From: Caballeronia udeis
GTDB taxonomy: Bacteria > Pseudomonadota > Gammaproteobacteria > Burkholderiales > Burkholderiaceae
NCBI RefSeq assembly: GCF_001544555.2
Contig: NZ_FCOK02000052.1
Coordinates: forward strand, 1-64,000
DNA: 64,000 nucleotides
Direction of reading: 5' to 3'
Position 1 is the first letter of the stretch. Each line of letters starts with the position of its first letter. Below the pieces are notes generated by a model. The model was not told the origin of the DNA, did not search any database, and saw only the letters and a list, made by a program, of their open reading frames with translations. Of the stretch, positions 1 through 8,832 are shown one piece after another. The translations under genes and the position numbers were made by a program.

Positions 1-461
1 GTCGCTTGACGAACCATCGCGCGCACCTCTACATGGAAGGTGTGCTTATTATTACACTATTGAATTAGAAATGGAATAACCTGCGATATTCGTCATCATC
101 AAGATAGTGCTTTCGGTATCGGCTGAACGCGGGCAATTCGATAAAAGTCAGTTTCATTGAATATACGCAAGTTACGTATGGTGAGCAAGGCACACGCGCG
201 AATGAGTTGGCGTGTACGGCTCAGTAAGGTAAGGCAGTGCGTTGTTCGAAAGCGCATTTGCAATGATTTTTGACCGACGGCAGCAATTAAATGGATGCGG
301 AGTGATCGAACTGATGTCCCTCGACACATTTCGCGCTGTCGCTCGCCCACCCCGTCACCCATTTGCAACAGACGAAACGAAACCGGAGCCCGGTGCGACT
401 TTTCCCGTTTTTGGGTTACATTCTTCGGCCAGCCTCCTAGAAAGGCCGCAACGTTCCCATC
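1..461. other. Intergenic region upstream of nudB, no gene recognised
   Basis: I see no convincing gene here. Short open frames on both strands are low-complexity or run into nudB in the wrong frame. The first ~80 bases are AT-rich and could hold the last codons of a gene starting outside the window, but no product can be read from them. The part nearest nudB should carry its promoter; I could not pick one with confidence. Confidence 0.5.
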
Positions 462-938
462 ATGTCCAAACCGCCGAAAATTCCCGAGTCTGTCCTCGTT
501 GTCATTCATACGCCCGAACTTGACGTGCTTGTCATTGAGCGCTTCGACCGGCCGGGTTTCTGGCAGTCCGTGACGGGTTCAATAGATCACATCGACGAAC
601 CGCTGGTCCTGACGGCGGCGCGCGAAGTCGCGGAGGAAACAGGGATCGTGGTCGGCAGCGCGGCCGTACCGGAGCGCTCGCTGATCGACTGGCATCACCA
701 GATTGAATACGACATCTATCCCGAATGGCGGCATCGGTATGCCGAAGGCGTCGTGCGCAACGTCGAACACCAGTTCAGCCTGCTCGTCCCGCATTGCATG
801 GAGGTGACGCTCGCGCCGCGCGAGCACACCGCTTTTCTCTGGCTGCCCTTTCGTGAGGCGGCGGCGAAGTGTTTTTCATCGTCGAATCGTGAGGCGATCC
901 TGCAATTGCCCGAGCGTCTCGCGGAGCACAACCGGTGA
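462..938 (+). CDS. nudB: Dihydroneopterin triphosphate diphosphatase, Nudix family
   Basis: NudB removes pyrophosphate from dihydroneopterin triphosphate, an early cytoplasmic step of folate synthesis. The 158-residue protein is close to the usual NudB length. It carries a Nudix box starting at G39 (WQSVTGS context) with E46, R54-E55 and E58-E59-T-G61. The spacing between G39 and the first Glu is one residue longer than the textbook box, which I believe is common in Burkholderia NudB. The FWQSVTGS segment before the box is typical of NudB rather than MutT. The stop overlaps the start of the next gene by four bases (ATGA), so the two are probably translationally coupled. Assignment within the Nudix superfamily rests on length and this segment. 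Confidence 0.85.
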   Translation: MSKPPKIPESVLVVIHTPELDVLVIERFDRPGFWQSVTGSIDHIDEPLVLTAAREVAEETGIVVGSAAVPERSLIDWHHQIEYDIYPEWRHRYAEGVVRNVEHQFSLLVPHCMEVTLAPREHTAFLWLPFREAAAKCFSSSNREAILQLPERLAEHNR

Positions 939-2215
939 TGGGTTTCGGCACGCCCAAACGGCGGTTCGCCCGACTCAAGCAAGCCCTGTTTCGCGGACGC
1001 CGCCCGGCACGGCTGTGCTTCACCATCAACAACACGGTGCGGCTGTTCAAGTCCGGTGTGGAATTTTTCCCGGCGCTGATCGAACGCATCAACGCCGCGC
1101 AGCACGACGTCTCGCTTGAAACCTACATCTTCAGCGACGACGACGCTGGCCGTGCCATCTCCACCGCGCTGATGAACGCGGCCCGGCGGGGCGTACACGT
1201 GCGCGTGATCACCGACGGCATAGGTACCGAGAAACTTCCGCTCTTCGATGAATGGGCGCAGGCGAACGTCGAACATCGCGTGTACAACCCGCACCTGTTC
1301 GGGCAGCTTGGATTTTCGCGGACGCATCGTAAGCTGGCGGTCATCGACCGTCACATTGCGTTCTGCGGCGGCATCAATATTGTCGATGACTTCGACCAGA
1401 ACGGCGTCCATCTCGAGCACGCGCGCTGGGATTTTGCGCTGGAAGCGCAAGGCCCCGTGGTCAAGGACGTGCGAGAAGCCTTCGACATCCAATGGCAACG
1501 GATTCGCCTCGGCGTGAAGCCGCTGGCGCCGCAGCCGGAGAACCAGAAATCTGCGCCGGGCGTTTCGTCGAGGACCCGTCGCAGCGCATTGCGCGCGCGC
1601 CTGCGAGCGCGGCGGGGCCTGATTCACGCGGTCGATCGGCCGTGCGTGGCGTTCGTCGCCCGTGACAACCTGCTCAACCGGCGCGCAATCGAAAAGGCGT
1701 ATCTCGCGGCGATATCACACGCGAAAAAAGAAGTGATGCTCGCGAATCCCTATTTCATGCCGGGGCGCAAGCTGCGCCGCGCGCTGGCCCGCGCGGCGCA
1801 GCGTGGCGTGCGGGTCACGCTGGTGATCGGACGAAAGGAATTTGTCGCGCTCGATTACGCCACGCCGTTTTTGTATCGCAATCTTCTTAAGTACGGGGTG
1901 CGGATCGCGGAGTACGAGAAAACCATACTGCACGGCAAAGTGGCCGTGGTGGACTCGAACTGGGCTACGGTCGGATCATCGAATCTGGACGCATTGAGCC
2001 TTGTGCTGAACAATGAGGCGAACATGGTGCTGGTGAACCATGAACAGGAGATCGTGAAGCTGCGCGACGCGATCCTGGCCGCTTTCCACGACGGCCGGCC
2101 GATCACGGTTGAGCAATACGCGGCGCGCCCGGTTGGTGAGCGTCTGCTTAACTGGCTCGCCTACAACGCGTATCGCACGATGATGAAAATGCTCACCATC
2201 GGCCGCTACGATTGA
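935..2215 (+). CDS. clsB: Cardiolipin synthase B-type phospholipase D family protein
   Basis: This phospholipase D superfamily enzyme likely makes cardiolipin at the inner membrane by phosphatidyl transfer. Two catalytic HKD motifs are visible: H131-x-K133-x4-D138 (HRKLAVID) and H333-x-K335-x4-D340 (HGKVAVVD). The length (426 residues) and the absence of N-terminal membrane helices match ClsB, whereas ClsA has two helices. A basic segment at about 213-228 (RTRRSALRARLRARRG) lies between the two halves and may contact lipid. The ATGA overlap with nudB indicates co-transcription. A general PLD-type phosphatidyltransferase is the main alternative. A GC-rich hairpin (arms 2245-2252 and 2259-2266) follows the stop but lacks a T-run. 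Confidence 0.85.
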   Translation: MMGFGTPKRRFARLKQALFRGRRPARLCFTINNTVRLFKSGVEFFPALIERINAAQHDVSLETYIFSDDDAGRAISTALMNAARRGVHVRVITDGIGTEKLPLFDEWAQANVEHRVYNPHLFGQLGFSRTHRKLAVIDRHIAFCGGINIVDDFDQNGVHLEHARWDFALEAQGPVVKDVREAFDIQWQRIRLGVKPLAPQPENQKSAPGVSSRTRRSALRARLRARRGLIHAVDRPCVAFVARDNLLNRRAIEKAYLAAISHAKKEVMLANPYFMPGRKLRRALARAAQRGVRVTLVIGRKEFVALDYATPFLYRNLLKYGVRIAEYEKTILHGKVAVVDSNWATVGSSNLDALSLVLNNEANMVLVNHEQEIVKLRDAILAAFHDGRPITVEQYAARPVGERLLNWLAYNAYRTMMKMLTIGRYD

Positions 2216-2419
2216 GGCGTAAAAAACGCTGCGCGGTCAAACCCGGGCAGCCCCGACTGGCTGTCCGCCCACAAACCGGGACAAACTGAGACTCGTCCGA
2301 TAGATGTGGTCAGAAGTTAGACCCCGGTTTCTAATAAAAAGCTTGTTTCATGAGCGGCCAGCTATAACAATAGTACGGCCGTTCGATTTTATTTCGATTC
2401 AACGAAAACGGTAAAGATC

Positions 2420-3019
2420 ATGCGAAAAGGCGAACAGACGCGAGTCGCGATCCTCGATGCTGCGCTGGACCTGGCGAGCAGGGACGGACTTGAGGGTTTG
2501 ACGATCGGCTTGCTGGCCGAACGGATGCAAATGAGCAAGAGCGGCGTGTTTGCGCATTTCGGCTCGCGCGAGGACCTTCAGGTGGAAGTGGTCAAGGAAT
2601 ACCACCGGCGCTTTGAAGACGAAGTGTTCTACCCGAGCCTGCGCGAAGCACGCGGTTTGCCGCGCTTGCGTTCAATGCTGGCGCGCTGGATGGAAAAGCG
2701 CATCGAGGAAGTGACAACGGGCTGTATCTACATCAGCGGCGCGGTGGAGTATGACGATCGCGCCGACAGTGCGGTCCGCGAGCAACTTGTACACAGCGTG
2801 ACCACCTGGCGAGCGGCGCTCACGCGTGCGATCAGGCAGGCGCAAGACGAAGGGCATCTGCGGGCGGACACAGATCCGGGGCTGATGCTGTTCGAACTCT
2901 ATAGCTTCACGCTCGGCCTGCATCATGATGCCCGTTTCCTGCACCTGCCGGACGCGGTGCAACTGACGCGGGACGCGCTGGAAAAGACGATTGTTTCGTA
3001 TCAAAGCAACGGCCATTAG
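2420..3019 (+). CDS. TetR/AcrR family regulator of the fatty-acid operon
   Basis: This is a 199-residue TetR-type repressor. The N-terminal helix-turn-helix covers roughly residues 12-55 (TIGLLAERMQMSKSGVFAHF is the recognition part). The C-terminal ligand domain resembles those of acyl-CoA-responsive TetR proteins. It sits directly upstream of, and in line with, four beta-oxidation genes, so it probably represses them and responds to acyl-CoA; that role is inferred from context. FadP-type TetR regulators of fatty-acid use are known in Burkholderia and relatives. The upstream gap carries an ACGGCCGT palindrome at 2375-2382 inside an AT-rich stretch, a candidate self-operator. The ATG at 2420 is preceded by a purine-rich GGTAAAG segment. 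Confidence 0.8.
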   Translation: MRKGEQTRVAILDAALDLASRDGLEGLTIGLLAERMQMSKSGVFAHFGSREDLQVEVVKEYHRRFEDEVFYPSLREARGLPRLRSMLARWMEKRIEEVTTGCIYISGAVEYDDRADSAVREQLVHSVTTWRAALTRAIRQAQDEGHLRADTDPGLMLFELYSFTLGLHHDARFLHLPDAVQLTRDALEKTIVSYQSNGH

Positions 3020-3106
3020 GCGTCGGGCGGATCAGCAGAGGGCTGCTGTACGGCAGATTCGGCGGCGACCAAGGCCCAAGCTTCCTGGACACTTGGAGAA
3101 GAAAAA

Positions 3107-4894
3107 ATGGGACAGTACACAGCGCCGCTACGTGACATGCAGTTTGTCTTGCACGAATTGCTCAATGTGGAAGCCGAGGTCAAGGACATGCCAAAGCATG
3201 CCGACCTCGACGCGGACACCATCAATCAGGTTCTCGAAGAGGCCGGCAAGTTTTGCGCCGAGGTGCTTTTTCCGCTGAACCAGATTGGCGACCGCGAAGG
3301 GTGCACGTACGAAGGCGATGGCGTCGTGCGCACGCCGGCGGGTTTCAAGGAGGCCTACAGGCAATACGTGGAAGCGGGCTGGCCGGCACTGGGTTGCGAT
3401 CCGGAATACGGCGGCCAGGGCCTGCCCGCGTTCGTGAACAACGCGCTGTTCGAAATGCTGAACTCGGCTAACCAGGCCTGGACGATGTACCCCGGCTTGT
3501 CGCACGGCGCGTATGAATGCGTTCACGCACATGGCGCACCGGAGCTGCAGAAAACCTACTTGCCGAGACTTGTCGACGGCACCTGGACCGGCACCATGTG
3601 CCTGACCGAACCGCATTGCGGCACGGACCTGGGAATGCTTCGCACGAAGGCCGAACCGGACAGCGACGGTTCCTACGCCATCAGCGGCACGAAGATCTTC
3701 ATCTCCAGCGGTGAGCATGATATGGCCGAGAACATCGTGCATCTGGTGTTGGCCCGGTTGCCGGGTGCGCCGAACGGCACGAAGGGCATTTCGCTCTTCA
3801 TCGTGCCGAAGTTCATTCCGACTGACGCTGGTGCTCCCGGTGAGCGCAACGGCGTGAAGTGCGGTTCCATCGAACACAAGATGGGCATTCACGGTAACTC
3901 CACGTGCGTGATCAATCTGGACAACGCGAAGGGCTGGCTTGTCGGTGAACCGAACAAGGGCTTGAACGCCATGTTCGTGATGATGAACGCGGCGCGCCTG
4001 GGCGTTGGCATGCAAGGGCTGGGGCTGACGGAAATCGCGTATCAGAACTCGCTGACGTATGCGAAGGAACGCCTGCAAATGCGTTCGCTGACCGGCCCGA
4101 AGGCGCCGGAAAAAGCGGCTGATCCGATCATCGTGCATCCGGATGTTCGCCGTATGCTGCTCACGCAAAAGGCCTATGCCGAAGCTGGTCGCGCGTTCAC
4201 GTATTGGGCTGCGTTGAACATTGACAAGGAACTGTCCCACGCCGATGAATCAGCGCGCAAGGACGCAGCCGATCTCGTCGCGCTGCTCACGCCGGTCATC
4301 AAGGCGTTCCTGACGGACAACGCGTTCGAAGGCACCAACATGGGCATGCAGATCTACGGCGGCCATGGCTTTATCTCCGAATGGGGCATGGAGCAATACG
4401 TGCGCGACGCCCGCATCAACATGATCTACGAAGGCACGAATTCGATTCAGGCTTTGGACCTGCTTGGCCGCAAGATTCTCGGCGACATGGGCGCGAAGCT
4501 GAAGAAATTCGGCAAGCTCGTGACCGACTTCGTGGAACAAGAAGGCGTGAAGCCGGAGATGCAGGAGTTCATCAACCCGCTCGCGGACATTGGCGACAAG
4601 GTGCAGAAGCTGACCATGGAAATCGGCATGAAGGCGATGCAGAATCCGGACGAAGTCGGCGCCGCCTCCGTGCCATATCTGCGCACCGTCGGGCATCTGG
4701 TGTTCTCGTATTTCTGGGCACGCATGGCACGTATCGCGCTCGATAAGGAAGCCGAAGGCGATCCGTTCTACAAAGCGAAGCTCGCCACCGCGCGGTTCTA
4801 CTTCGCCAAGCTGTTGCCTGAAACGGCATCGACCATTCGCGCTGCGCGCGCCGGATCGAAGACGCTGATGGACTACGACGAAGCCTTGTTCTAG
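3107..4894 (+). CDS. Acyl-CoA dehydrogenase with C-terminal extension (FadE role)
   Basis: This FAD-dependent enzyme performs the first oxidation of beta-oxidation, acyl-CoA to trans-2-enoyl-CoA, passing electrons to ETF. At 595 residues it belongs to the long class with an N-terminal extension and an additional C-terminal domain (about 470-590). The middle domain shows CLTEPHCGTDLG near residue 165. The likely catalytic base is E442 in NMIYEGTNSIQ. A good ribosome site (GGAGAAG) precedes the ATG at 3107. It is the first enzyme gene after the TetR regulator and lies 84 bp before the FadB-type gene, so it is probably in one operon. Chain-length preference cannot be read from the sequence. Confidence 0.9.
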   Translation: MGQYTAPLRDMQFVLHELLNVEAEVKDMPKHADLDADTINQVLEEAGKFCAEVLFPLNQIGDREGCTYEGDGVVRTPAGFKEAYRQYVEAGWPALGCDPEYGGQGLPAFVNNALFEMLNSANQAWTMYPGLSHGAYECVHAHGAPELQKTYLPRLVDGTWTGTMCLTEPHCGTDLGMLRTKAEPDSDGSYAISGTKIFISSGEHDMAENIVHLVLARLPGAPNGTKGISLFIVPKFIPTDAGAPGERNGVKCGSIEHKMGIHGNSTCVINLDNAKGWLVGEPNKGLNAMFVMMNAARLGVGMQGLGLTEIAYQNSLTYAKERLQMRSLTGPKAPEKAADPIIVHPDVRRMLLTQKAYAEAGRAFTYWAALNIDKELSHADESARKDAADLVALLTPVIKAFLTDNAFEGTNMGMQIYGGHGFISEWGMEQYVRDARINMIYEGTNSIQALDLLGRKILGDMGAKLKKFGKLVTDFVEQEGVKPEMQEFINPLADIGDKVQKLTMEIGMKAMQNPDEVGAASVPYLRTVGHLVFSYFWARMARIALDKEAEGDPFYKAKLATARFYFAKLLPETASTIRAARAGSKTLMDYDEALF

Positions 4895-4908
4895 GCCTCT
4901 TTTGCACT

Positions 4909-4943
4909 GCGCCGCGTTTTAGCCGGTTAAAAAAACGCGGCGC
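4909..4943 (+). repeat. Intercistronic hairpin between acyl-CoA dehydrogenase and FadB-type gene
   Basis: There are perfect 12-base arms, GCGCCGCGTTTT at 4909-4920 and AAAACGCGGCGC at 4932-4943, with an 11-base loop. There is no separate T-run after the second arm and the next cistron begins 36 bases later. It is better read as an mRNA-stabilising or attenuating hairpin inside the operon than as a full terminator. Confidence 0.6.
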
Positions 4944-4978
4944 ATCGTCTTACCGAATACCTCTCCCGGAGACACAAC

Positions 4979-7414
4979 GTGAGCAATCTGAACATACGCA
5001 AGGTGGCCGTGCTCGGCGCCGGCGTGATGGGCGCGCAGATCGCTGCGCACCTGATCAACGCCCAGGTGCCGGTCCTTCTGTTCGACCTGCCGGCTAAAGA
5101 AGGCCCGAAGAACGGCATCGCGTTGAAAGCGATCGAGAATCTGAAGAAGCTGTCGCCCGCACCGTTCGGCGTGAAGGACGACGCGCAATACATCCAGCCA
5201 GCGAACTACGACGATGACATTGAGAAGCTGAAAGAGTGCGATCTCGTGATCGAAGCGATCGCGGAGCGCATGGACTGGAAGCACGACTTGTACAAGAATG
5301 TCTCGCCGCATATTGGCGCGAAGGCGATTTTCGCGACCAATACATCGGGGCTGTCGATCACGGAGTTGTCGAAGGGTTTCTCCGACGAACTCAAGGCGCG
5401 TTTCTGCGGCGTCCACTTCTTCAATCCGCCGCGCTACATGCATCTGGTCGAACTGATTCCGACCGATACCACCCAGCCGCAGATTCTCGATCAGCTTGAA
5501 ACGTTCTTGACGAGCGTGGTGGGCAAGGGTGTCGTGCGCGCGAAGGACACGCCGAATTTCATCGCCAATCGCGTGGGTATTTTCTCGATTCTTGCGGTAG
5601 TCGCGGAAGCGGAGAAGTTCGGACTGCGTTTCGACGAAGTCGATGACCTCACGGGCGCGCGTCTCGGCCGTGCTAAATCGGCGACGTTCCGCACGGCCGA
5701 TGTGGTCGGTCTCGACACCATGGCGCACGTCATCAAGACGATGCAGGACAACCTCCCCGACGATCCTTTCTTCCCGCTGTACGAAACGCCGGCGGTTCTT
5801 GGCGGCTTGGTGAAGAACGGCGCGCTGGGCCAGAAATCGGGCGCGGGGTTCTACAAGAAAGAAGGTAAAGCGATCAAGGTGCTGGACCCGAAGACGGGGA
5901 CATACGTCGATGGCGGCAGCAAGGCGGATGAACTCGTCGGCCGGATCCTGAAACGCCCACCGGCTGAACGTCTGAAGCTGTTGCGCGAATCGGAACACCC
6001 GCAGGCGCAATTCCTGTGGTCCATTTTCCGCGACGTGTTCCATTACATCGGCGTGCATCTGGAATCTGTCGCAGACAATGCCCGCGATATCGATCTGGCC
6101 ATCCGCTGGGGTTTCGGCTGGAACGAAGGTCCGTTCGAAAGCTGGCAAGCGGCTGGCTGGACGCAAGTCGCGAAGTGGGTGCAGGAAGATATCGATGCCG
6201 GCAAGGCGTTGTCGAAAGCACCGCTGCCCTCGTGGGTGTTCGACGGTCCTGTTGCCGAGAAGGGCGGCGTGCATACGGCCGAAGGGTCGTGGTCACCTGC
6301 TGCGGCCAAATTCATCCCGCGTTCATCGCTTGATGTCTACAAGAAGCAGGTGTTCCGCGCACCGCTGATCGGCGAAGCGGGTGTCGATCCCAAGACCTAC
6401 GGCAAGACGCTGTTCGAAACCGACGCCGTGCGTGCCTGGGTCGATGATCGCGCGGGCGAAGACGATGTCGTCATCGTGTCGTTCAAAAGCAAGATGAACA
6501 CGATCGGACCGTCGGTGATCGAAGGCCTGACGAAGGCTATCGAACTCGCGGAAGCCGATTACAAGGGCGTAGTGATCTGGCAAACGTCCGCGCTGAAGCT
6601 CGGCAATCCGGGCGGGGCGTTCTCGGCCGGCGCGAACCTTGAAGAAGCCATGCCCGCGTTCATGATGGGCGGCGCGAAGGGTATCGAGCCATTTGTGAAG
6701 AACTTCCAGCAAGGCATGTTGCGCGTGAAGTACGCGAGCGTGCCGGTGGTGGCGGCTTTGTCGGGCATCGCGCTCGGTGGCGGTTGCGAGCTCGCGCTGC
6801 ATTCGGCCAAGCGTGTTGCACACATAGAAAGTTATATGGGGCTGGTGGAAGTGGGCGTGGGTCTCGTGCCCGCAGGCGGCGGATTGAAAGAAGCAGCGTT
6901 GCGTGCTGCGAGCGCGGCCAGCGCCGTGAATGCCACCAGCGATCTGCTGAAATTCGTGCAGAAATCGTTTGAAAACGCCGCGATGGCCAAGGTCTCCGCA
7001 TCGGCATTGGAAGCACGCTCGATGGGGTATTTGAAGGCATCGGACACGATCGTGTTCAACGTGCACGAATTGCTCGATATCGCGAAGAAGGAAGCGCGGG
7101 CGCTTTCCGCCGCCGGTTATCGCGCGCCGTTGCGTGCAGGCCAAATTCCCGTGGCGGGACGCTCGGCGATCTCGACCATCAAGGCGTCGCTCGTGAACAT
7201 GCGCGATGGCCGTTTCATCAGCGACCACGACTTCCTGATTGCGAGCCGTATTGCGGAAGTGGTATGCGGCGGCGATGTGGAAGCAGGCAGTCTCGTCGAT
7301 GAAGAATGGCTGCTGGCGCTCGAACGTCGCGCGTTTATAGACCTGCTCGGCACCGCCAAGACGCAGGAACGGATCATGGGCATGTTGCAGACCGGCAAGC
7401 CGGTTCGTAACTAA
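4979..7414 (+). CDS. Bifunctional 3-hydroxyacyl-CoA dehydrogenase / enoyl-CoA hydratase (FadB-type)
   Basis: This enzyme catalyses hydration of enoyl-CoA and NAD-dependent oxidation of 3-hydroxyacyl-CoA. The 811-residue chain has the dehydrogenase first: a Rossmann motif VAVLGAGVMG with G13, G15 and G18, NAD domain to about 190, then the C-terminal dehydrogenase domains. A crotonase-fold domain occupies about 480-690 (LSGIALGGGCELALH and VEVGVGLVPAGGG are recognisable). This order is the reverse of E. coli FadB, where the hydratase comes first, but is a known arrangement in betaproteobacteria. The start is GTG at 4979 after CCGGAGACACAAC. It lies between the acyl-CoA dehydrogenase and thiolase genes, completing the pathway. 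Confidence 0.9.
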   Translation: MSNLNIRKVAVLGAGVMGAQIAAHLINAQVPVLLFDLPAKEGPKNGIALKAIENLKKLSPAPFGVKDDAQYIQPANYDDDIEKLKECDLVIEAIAERMDWKHDLYKNVSPHIGAKAIFATNTSGLSITELSKGFSDELKARFCGVHFFNPPRYMHLVELIPTDTTQPQILDQLETFLTSVVGKGVVRAKDTPNFIANRVGIFSILAVVAEAEKFGLRFDEVDDLTGARLGRAKSATFRTADVVGLDTMAHVIKTMQDNLPDDPFFPLYETPAVLGGLVKNGALGQKSGAGFYKKEGKAIKVLDPKTGTYVDGGSKADELVGRILKRPPAERLKLLRESEHPQAQFLWSIFRDVFHYIGVHLESVADNARDIDLAIRWGFGWNEGPFESWQAAGWTQVAKWVQEDIDAGKALSKAPLPSWVFDGPVAEKGGVHTAEGSWSPAAAKFIPRSSLDVYKKQVFRAPLIGEAGVDPKTYGKTLFETDAVRAWVDDRAGEDDVVIVSFKSKMNTIGPSVIEGLTKAIELAEADYKGVVIWQTSALKLGNPGGAFSAGANLEEAMPAFMMGGAKGIEPFVKNFQQGMLRVKYASVPVVAALSGIALGGGCELALHSAKRVAHIESYMGLVEVGVGLVPAGGGLKEAALRAASAASAVNATSDLLKFVQKSFENAAMAKVSASALEARSMGYLKASDTIVFNVHELLDIAKKEARALSAAGYRAPLRAGQIPVAGRSAISTIKASLVNMRDGRFISDHDFLIASRIAEVVCGGDVEAGSLVDEEWLLALERRAFIDLLGTAKTQERIMGMLQTGKPVRN

Positions 7415-7421
7415 CGGGCGC

Positions 7422-7527
7422 GACCGCAAAAGTGCATGGGGCCAGAGTAAAGCGCTAAAGCGCCAACTCTGGCCGACCGCGAAATTGCATGGGGCCAGAG
7501 TAAGGCGCTAAAGCGCCAACTCTGGCC
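7422..7527. repeat. Two tandem 53-bp units, each carrying a palindrome
   Basis: Unit 1 (7422-7474) and unit 2 (7475-7527) are adjacent and differ at about three positions. Each contains a stem-loop whose arms are GGCCAGAGT and ACTCTGGCC (7440-7474 and 7493-7527), with an inner GGCGCT/AGCGCC-type pairing. The repeat fills almost the whole gap between the FadB-type gene and the thiolase gene and stops 17 bases before the thiolase ATG. It may protect or process the polycistronic mRNA, or be a mobile intergenic palindrome that duplicated. Confidence 0.85.
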
Positions 7528-7544
7528 GACAACGGAGCCAAAAA

Positions 7545-8744
7545 ATGAGCAAACAAGTGCAGGACGCATATATTGTCGCCGCGAGCCGGACGCCTATCGG
7601 CAAGGCGCCGCGCGGCATCTTCAAGAACACGCGGCCGGACGAACTGCTGGTCCACGCGATCCGCTCAGCGGTCGCGCAGGTACCGGGTCTGGATACGAAG
7701 CTGATTGAAGACGCGATCATTGGTTGCGCGATTCCCGAAGGCGAGCAAGGCCTGAACGTGGCGCGTATTGGCGCGTTGCTGGCCGGCCTGCCGAACTCGG
7801 TGGGCGGCGTGACAGTGAACCGGTTTTGCGCCTCGGGCGTGACGGCGCTGGCGATGGCCGCCGACCGGATTCGCGTCGGTGAATCGGACGTGATGATTGC
7901 AGGCGGCTGCGAGTCCATGAGCATGGTGCCCATGATGGGCAACAAGCCGTCGCTGTCGCCGCATATCTTCGATCGCGACGAGAACGTCGGCATTGCTTAC
8001 GGCATGGGCTTGACCGCCGAACGCGTGGCCGAGCGCTGGAAGATCAGCCGCGAAGCGCAGGATGCGTTCTCGGTGGAGTCGCATCGACGCGCATTGGAAG
8101 CGCAGCGTACCGGCGAGTTCAACGATGAAATCGCAGCGTTCACGCTGAACGAACGTTTTCCGGATCTGGCGACAGGCGAGATTCGTGTCAATGCACGCGA
8201 GATCAGGAATGACGAAGGCCCGCGCCAGGACACGACGTTGGAAGGGCTCGCGAAGCTGCGTCCCGTCTTCGCTGCAAAGGGTTCGGTCACGGCGGGCAAC
8301 AGCTCGCAGACCTCCGACGGCGCGGGCGCGTTGATCGTGGTCAGCGAGAAGATCCTGAAGCAATTCAACCTGACGCCGCTCGCGCGTTTCGTGAGCTTCG
8401 CGGTGCGTGGCGTGCCGCCGGAAATCATGGGTATCGGGCCGAAGGAAGCCATTCCCGCGGCGTTGAAGGCTGCAGGTCTGACGCAGGATGACATCGACTG
8501 GATCGAACTCAACGAAGCGTTTGCAGCGCAATCGCTGGCTGTGATCCAGGACCTGGGACTCGATCCGTCGAAGATCAACCCGCTCGGCGGCGCGATTGCG
8601 TTGGGTCATCCGCTGGGCGCAACCGGCGCCATTCGTGCCGCGACGGTCGTGCACGGCTTGCGCCGGCGCAACCTGAAGTACGGCATGGTGACCATGTGCG
8701 TGGGCACGGGCATGGGCGCGGCAGGCATTATCGAACGGATGTAA
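7545..8744 (+). CDS. Acetyl-CoA C-acyltransferase (thiolase, FadA role)
   Basis: This thiolase cleaves 3-ketoacyl-CoA with CoA to release acetyl-CoA, the last beta-oxidation step. The 399-residue length is standard. Catalytic residues are visible: nucleophile C95 in NRFCASG, H355 in GHPLGATG and C385 in MCVGTGMG. The start ATG at 7545 follows GGAGCCAAAA. It probably forms the FadBA complex with the preceding bifunctional enzyme. A biosynthetic acetoacetyl-CoA thiolase has the same motifs, but the operon argues for degradation. Confidence 0.9.
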   Translation: MSKQVQDAYIVAASRTPIGKAPRGIFKNTRPDELLVHAIRSAVAQVPGLDTKLIEDAIIGCAIPEGEQGLNVARIGALLAGLPNSVGGVTVNRFCASGVTALAMAADRIRVGESDVMIAGGCESMSMVPMMGNKPSLSPHIFDRDENVGIAYGMGLTAERVAERWKISREAQDAFSVESHRRALEAQRTGEFNDEIAAFTLNERFPDLATGEIRVNAREIRNDEGPRQDTTLEGLAKLRPVFAAKGSVTAGNSSQTSDGAGALIVVSEKILKQFNLTPLARFVSFAVRGVPPEIMGIGPKEAIPAALKAAGLTQDDIDWIELNEAFAAQSLAVIQDLGLDPSKINPLGGAIALGHPLGATGAIRAATVVHGLRRRNLKYGMVTMCVGTGMGAAGIIERM

Positions 8745-8832
8745 ACGGCAAAACCCGGTTATTGCTAAAGCGTAAAACAACGGTTCGTGCACCATCCGGT
8801 TCGCGGACCGTTTCTTCATTCAGGAGACGAGA

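Noticed and set aside
2311..2335. GTGGTCAGAAGTTAGACCCC-like stretch resembling the end of an insertion sequence
   Set aside because: There is no partner end, target duplication or transposase fragment nearby, and I could not tie it to a named element.
3128..6274. Two long minus-strand frames (370 and 451 codons) across the fatty-acid operon
   Set aside because: They mirror the acyl-CoA dehydrogenase and FadB-type genes and show no domain; composition is typical of antisense frames.
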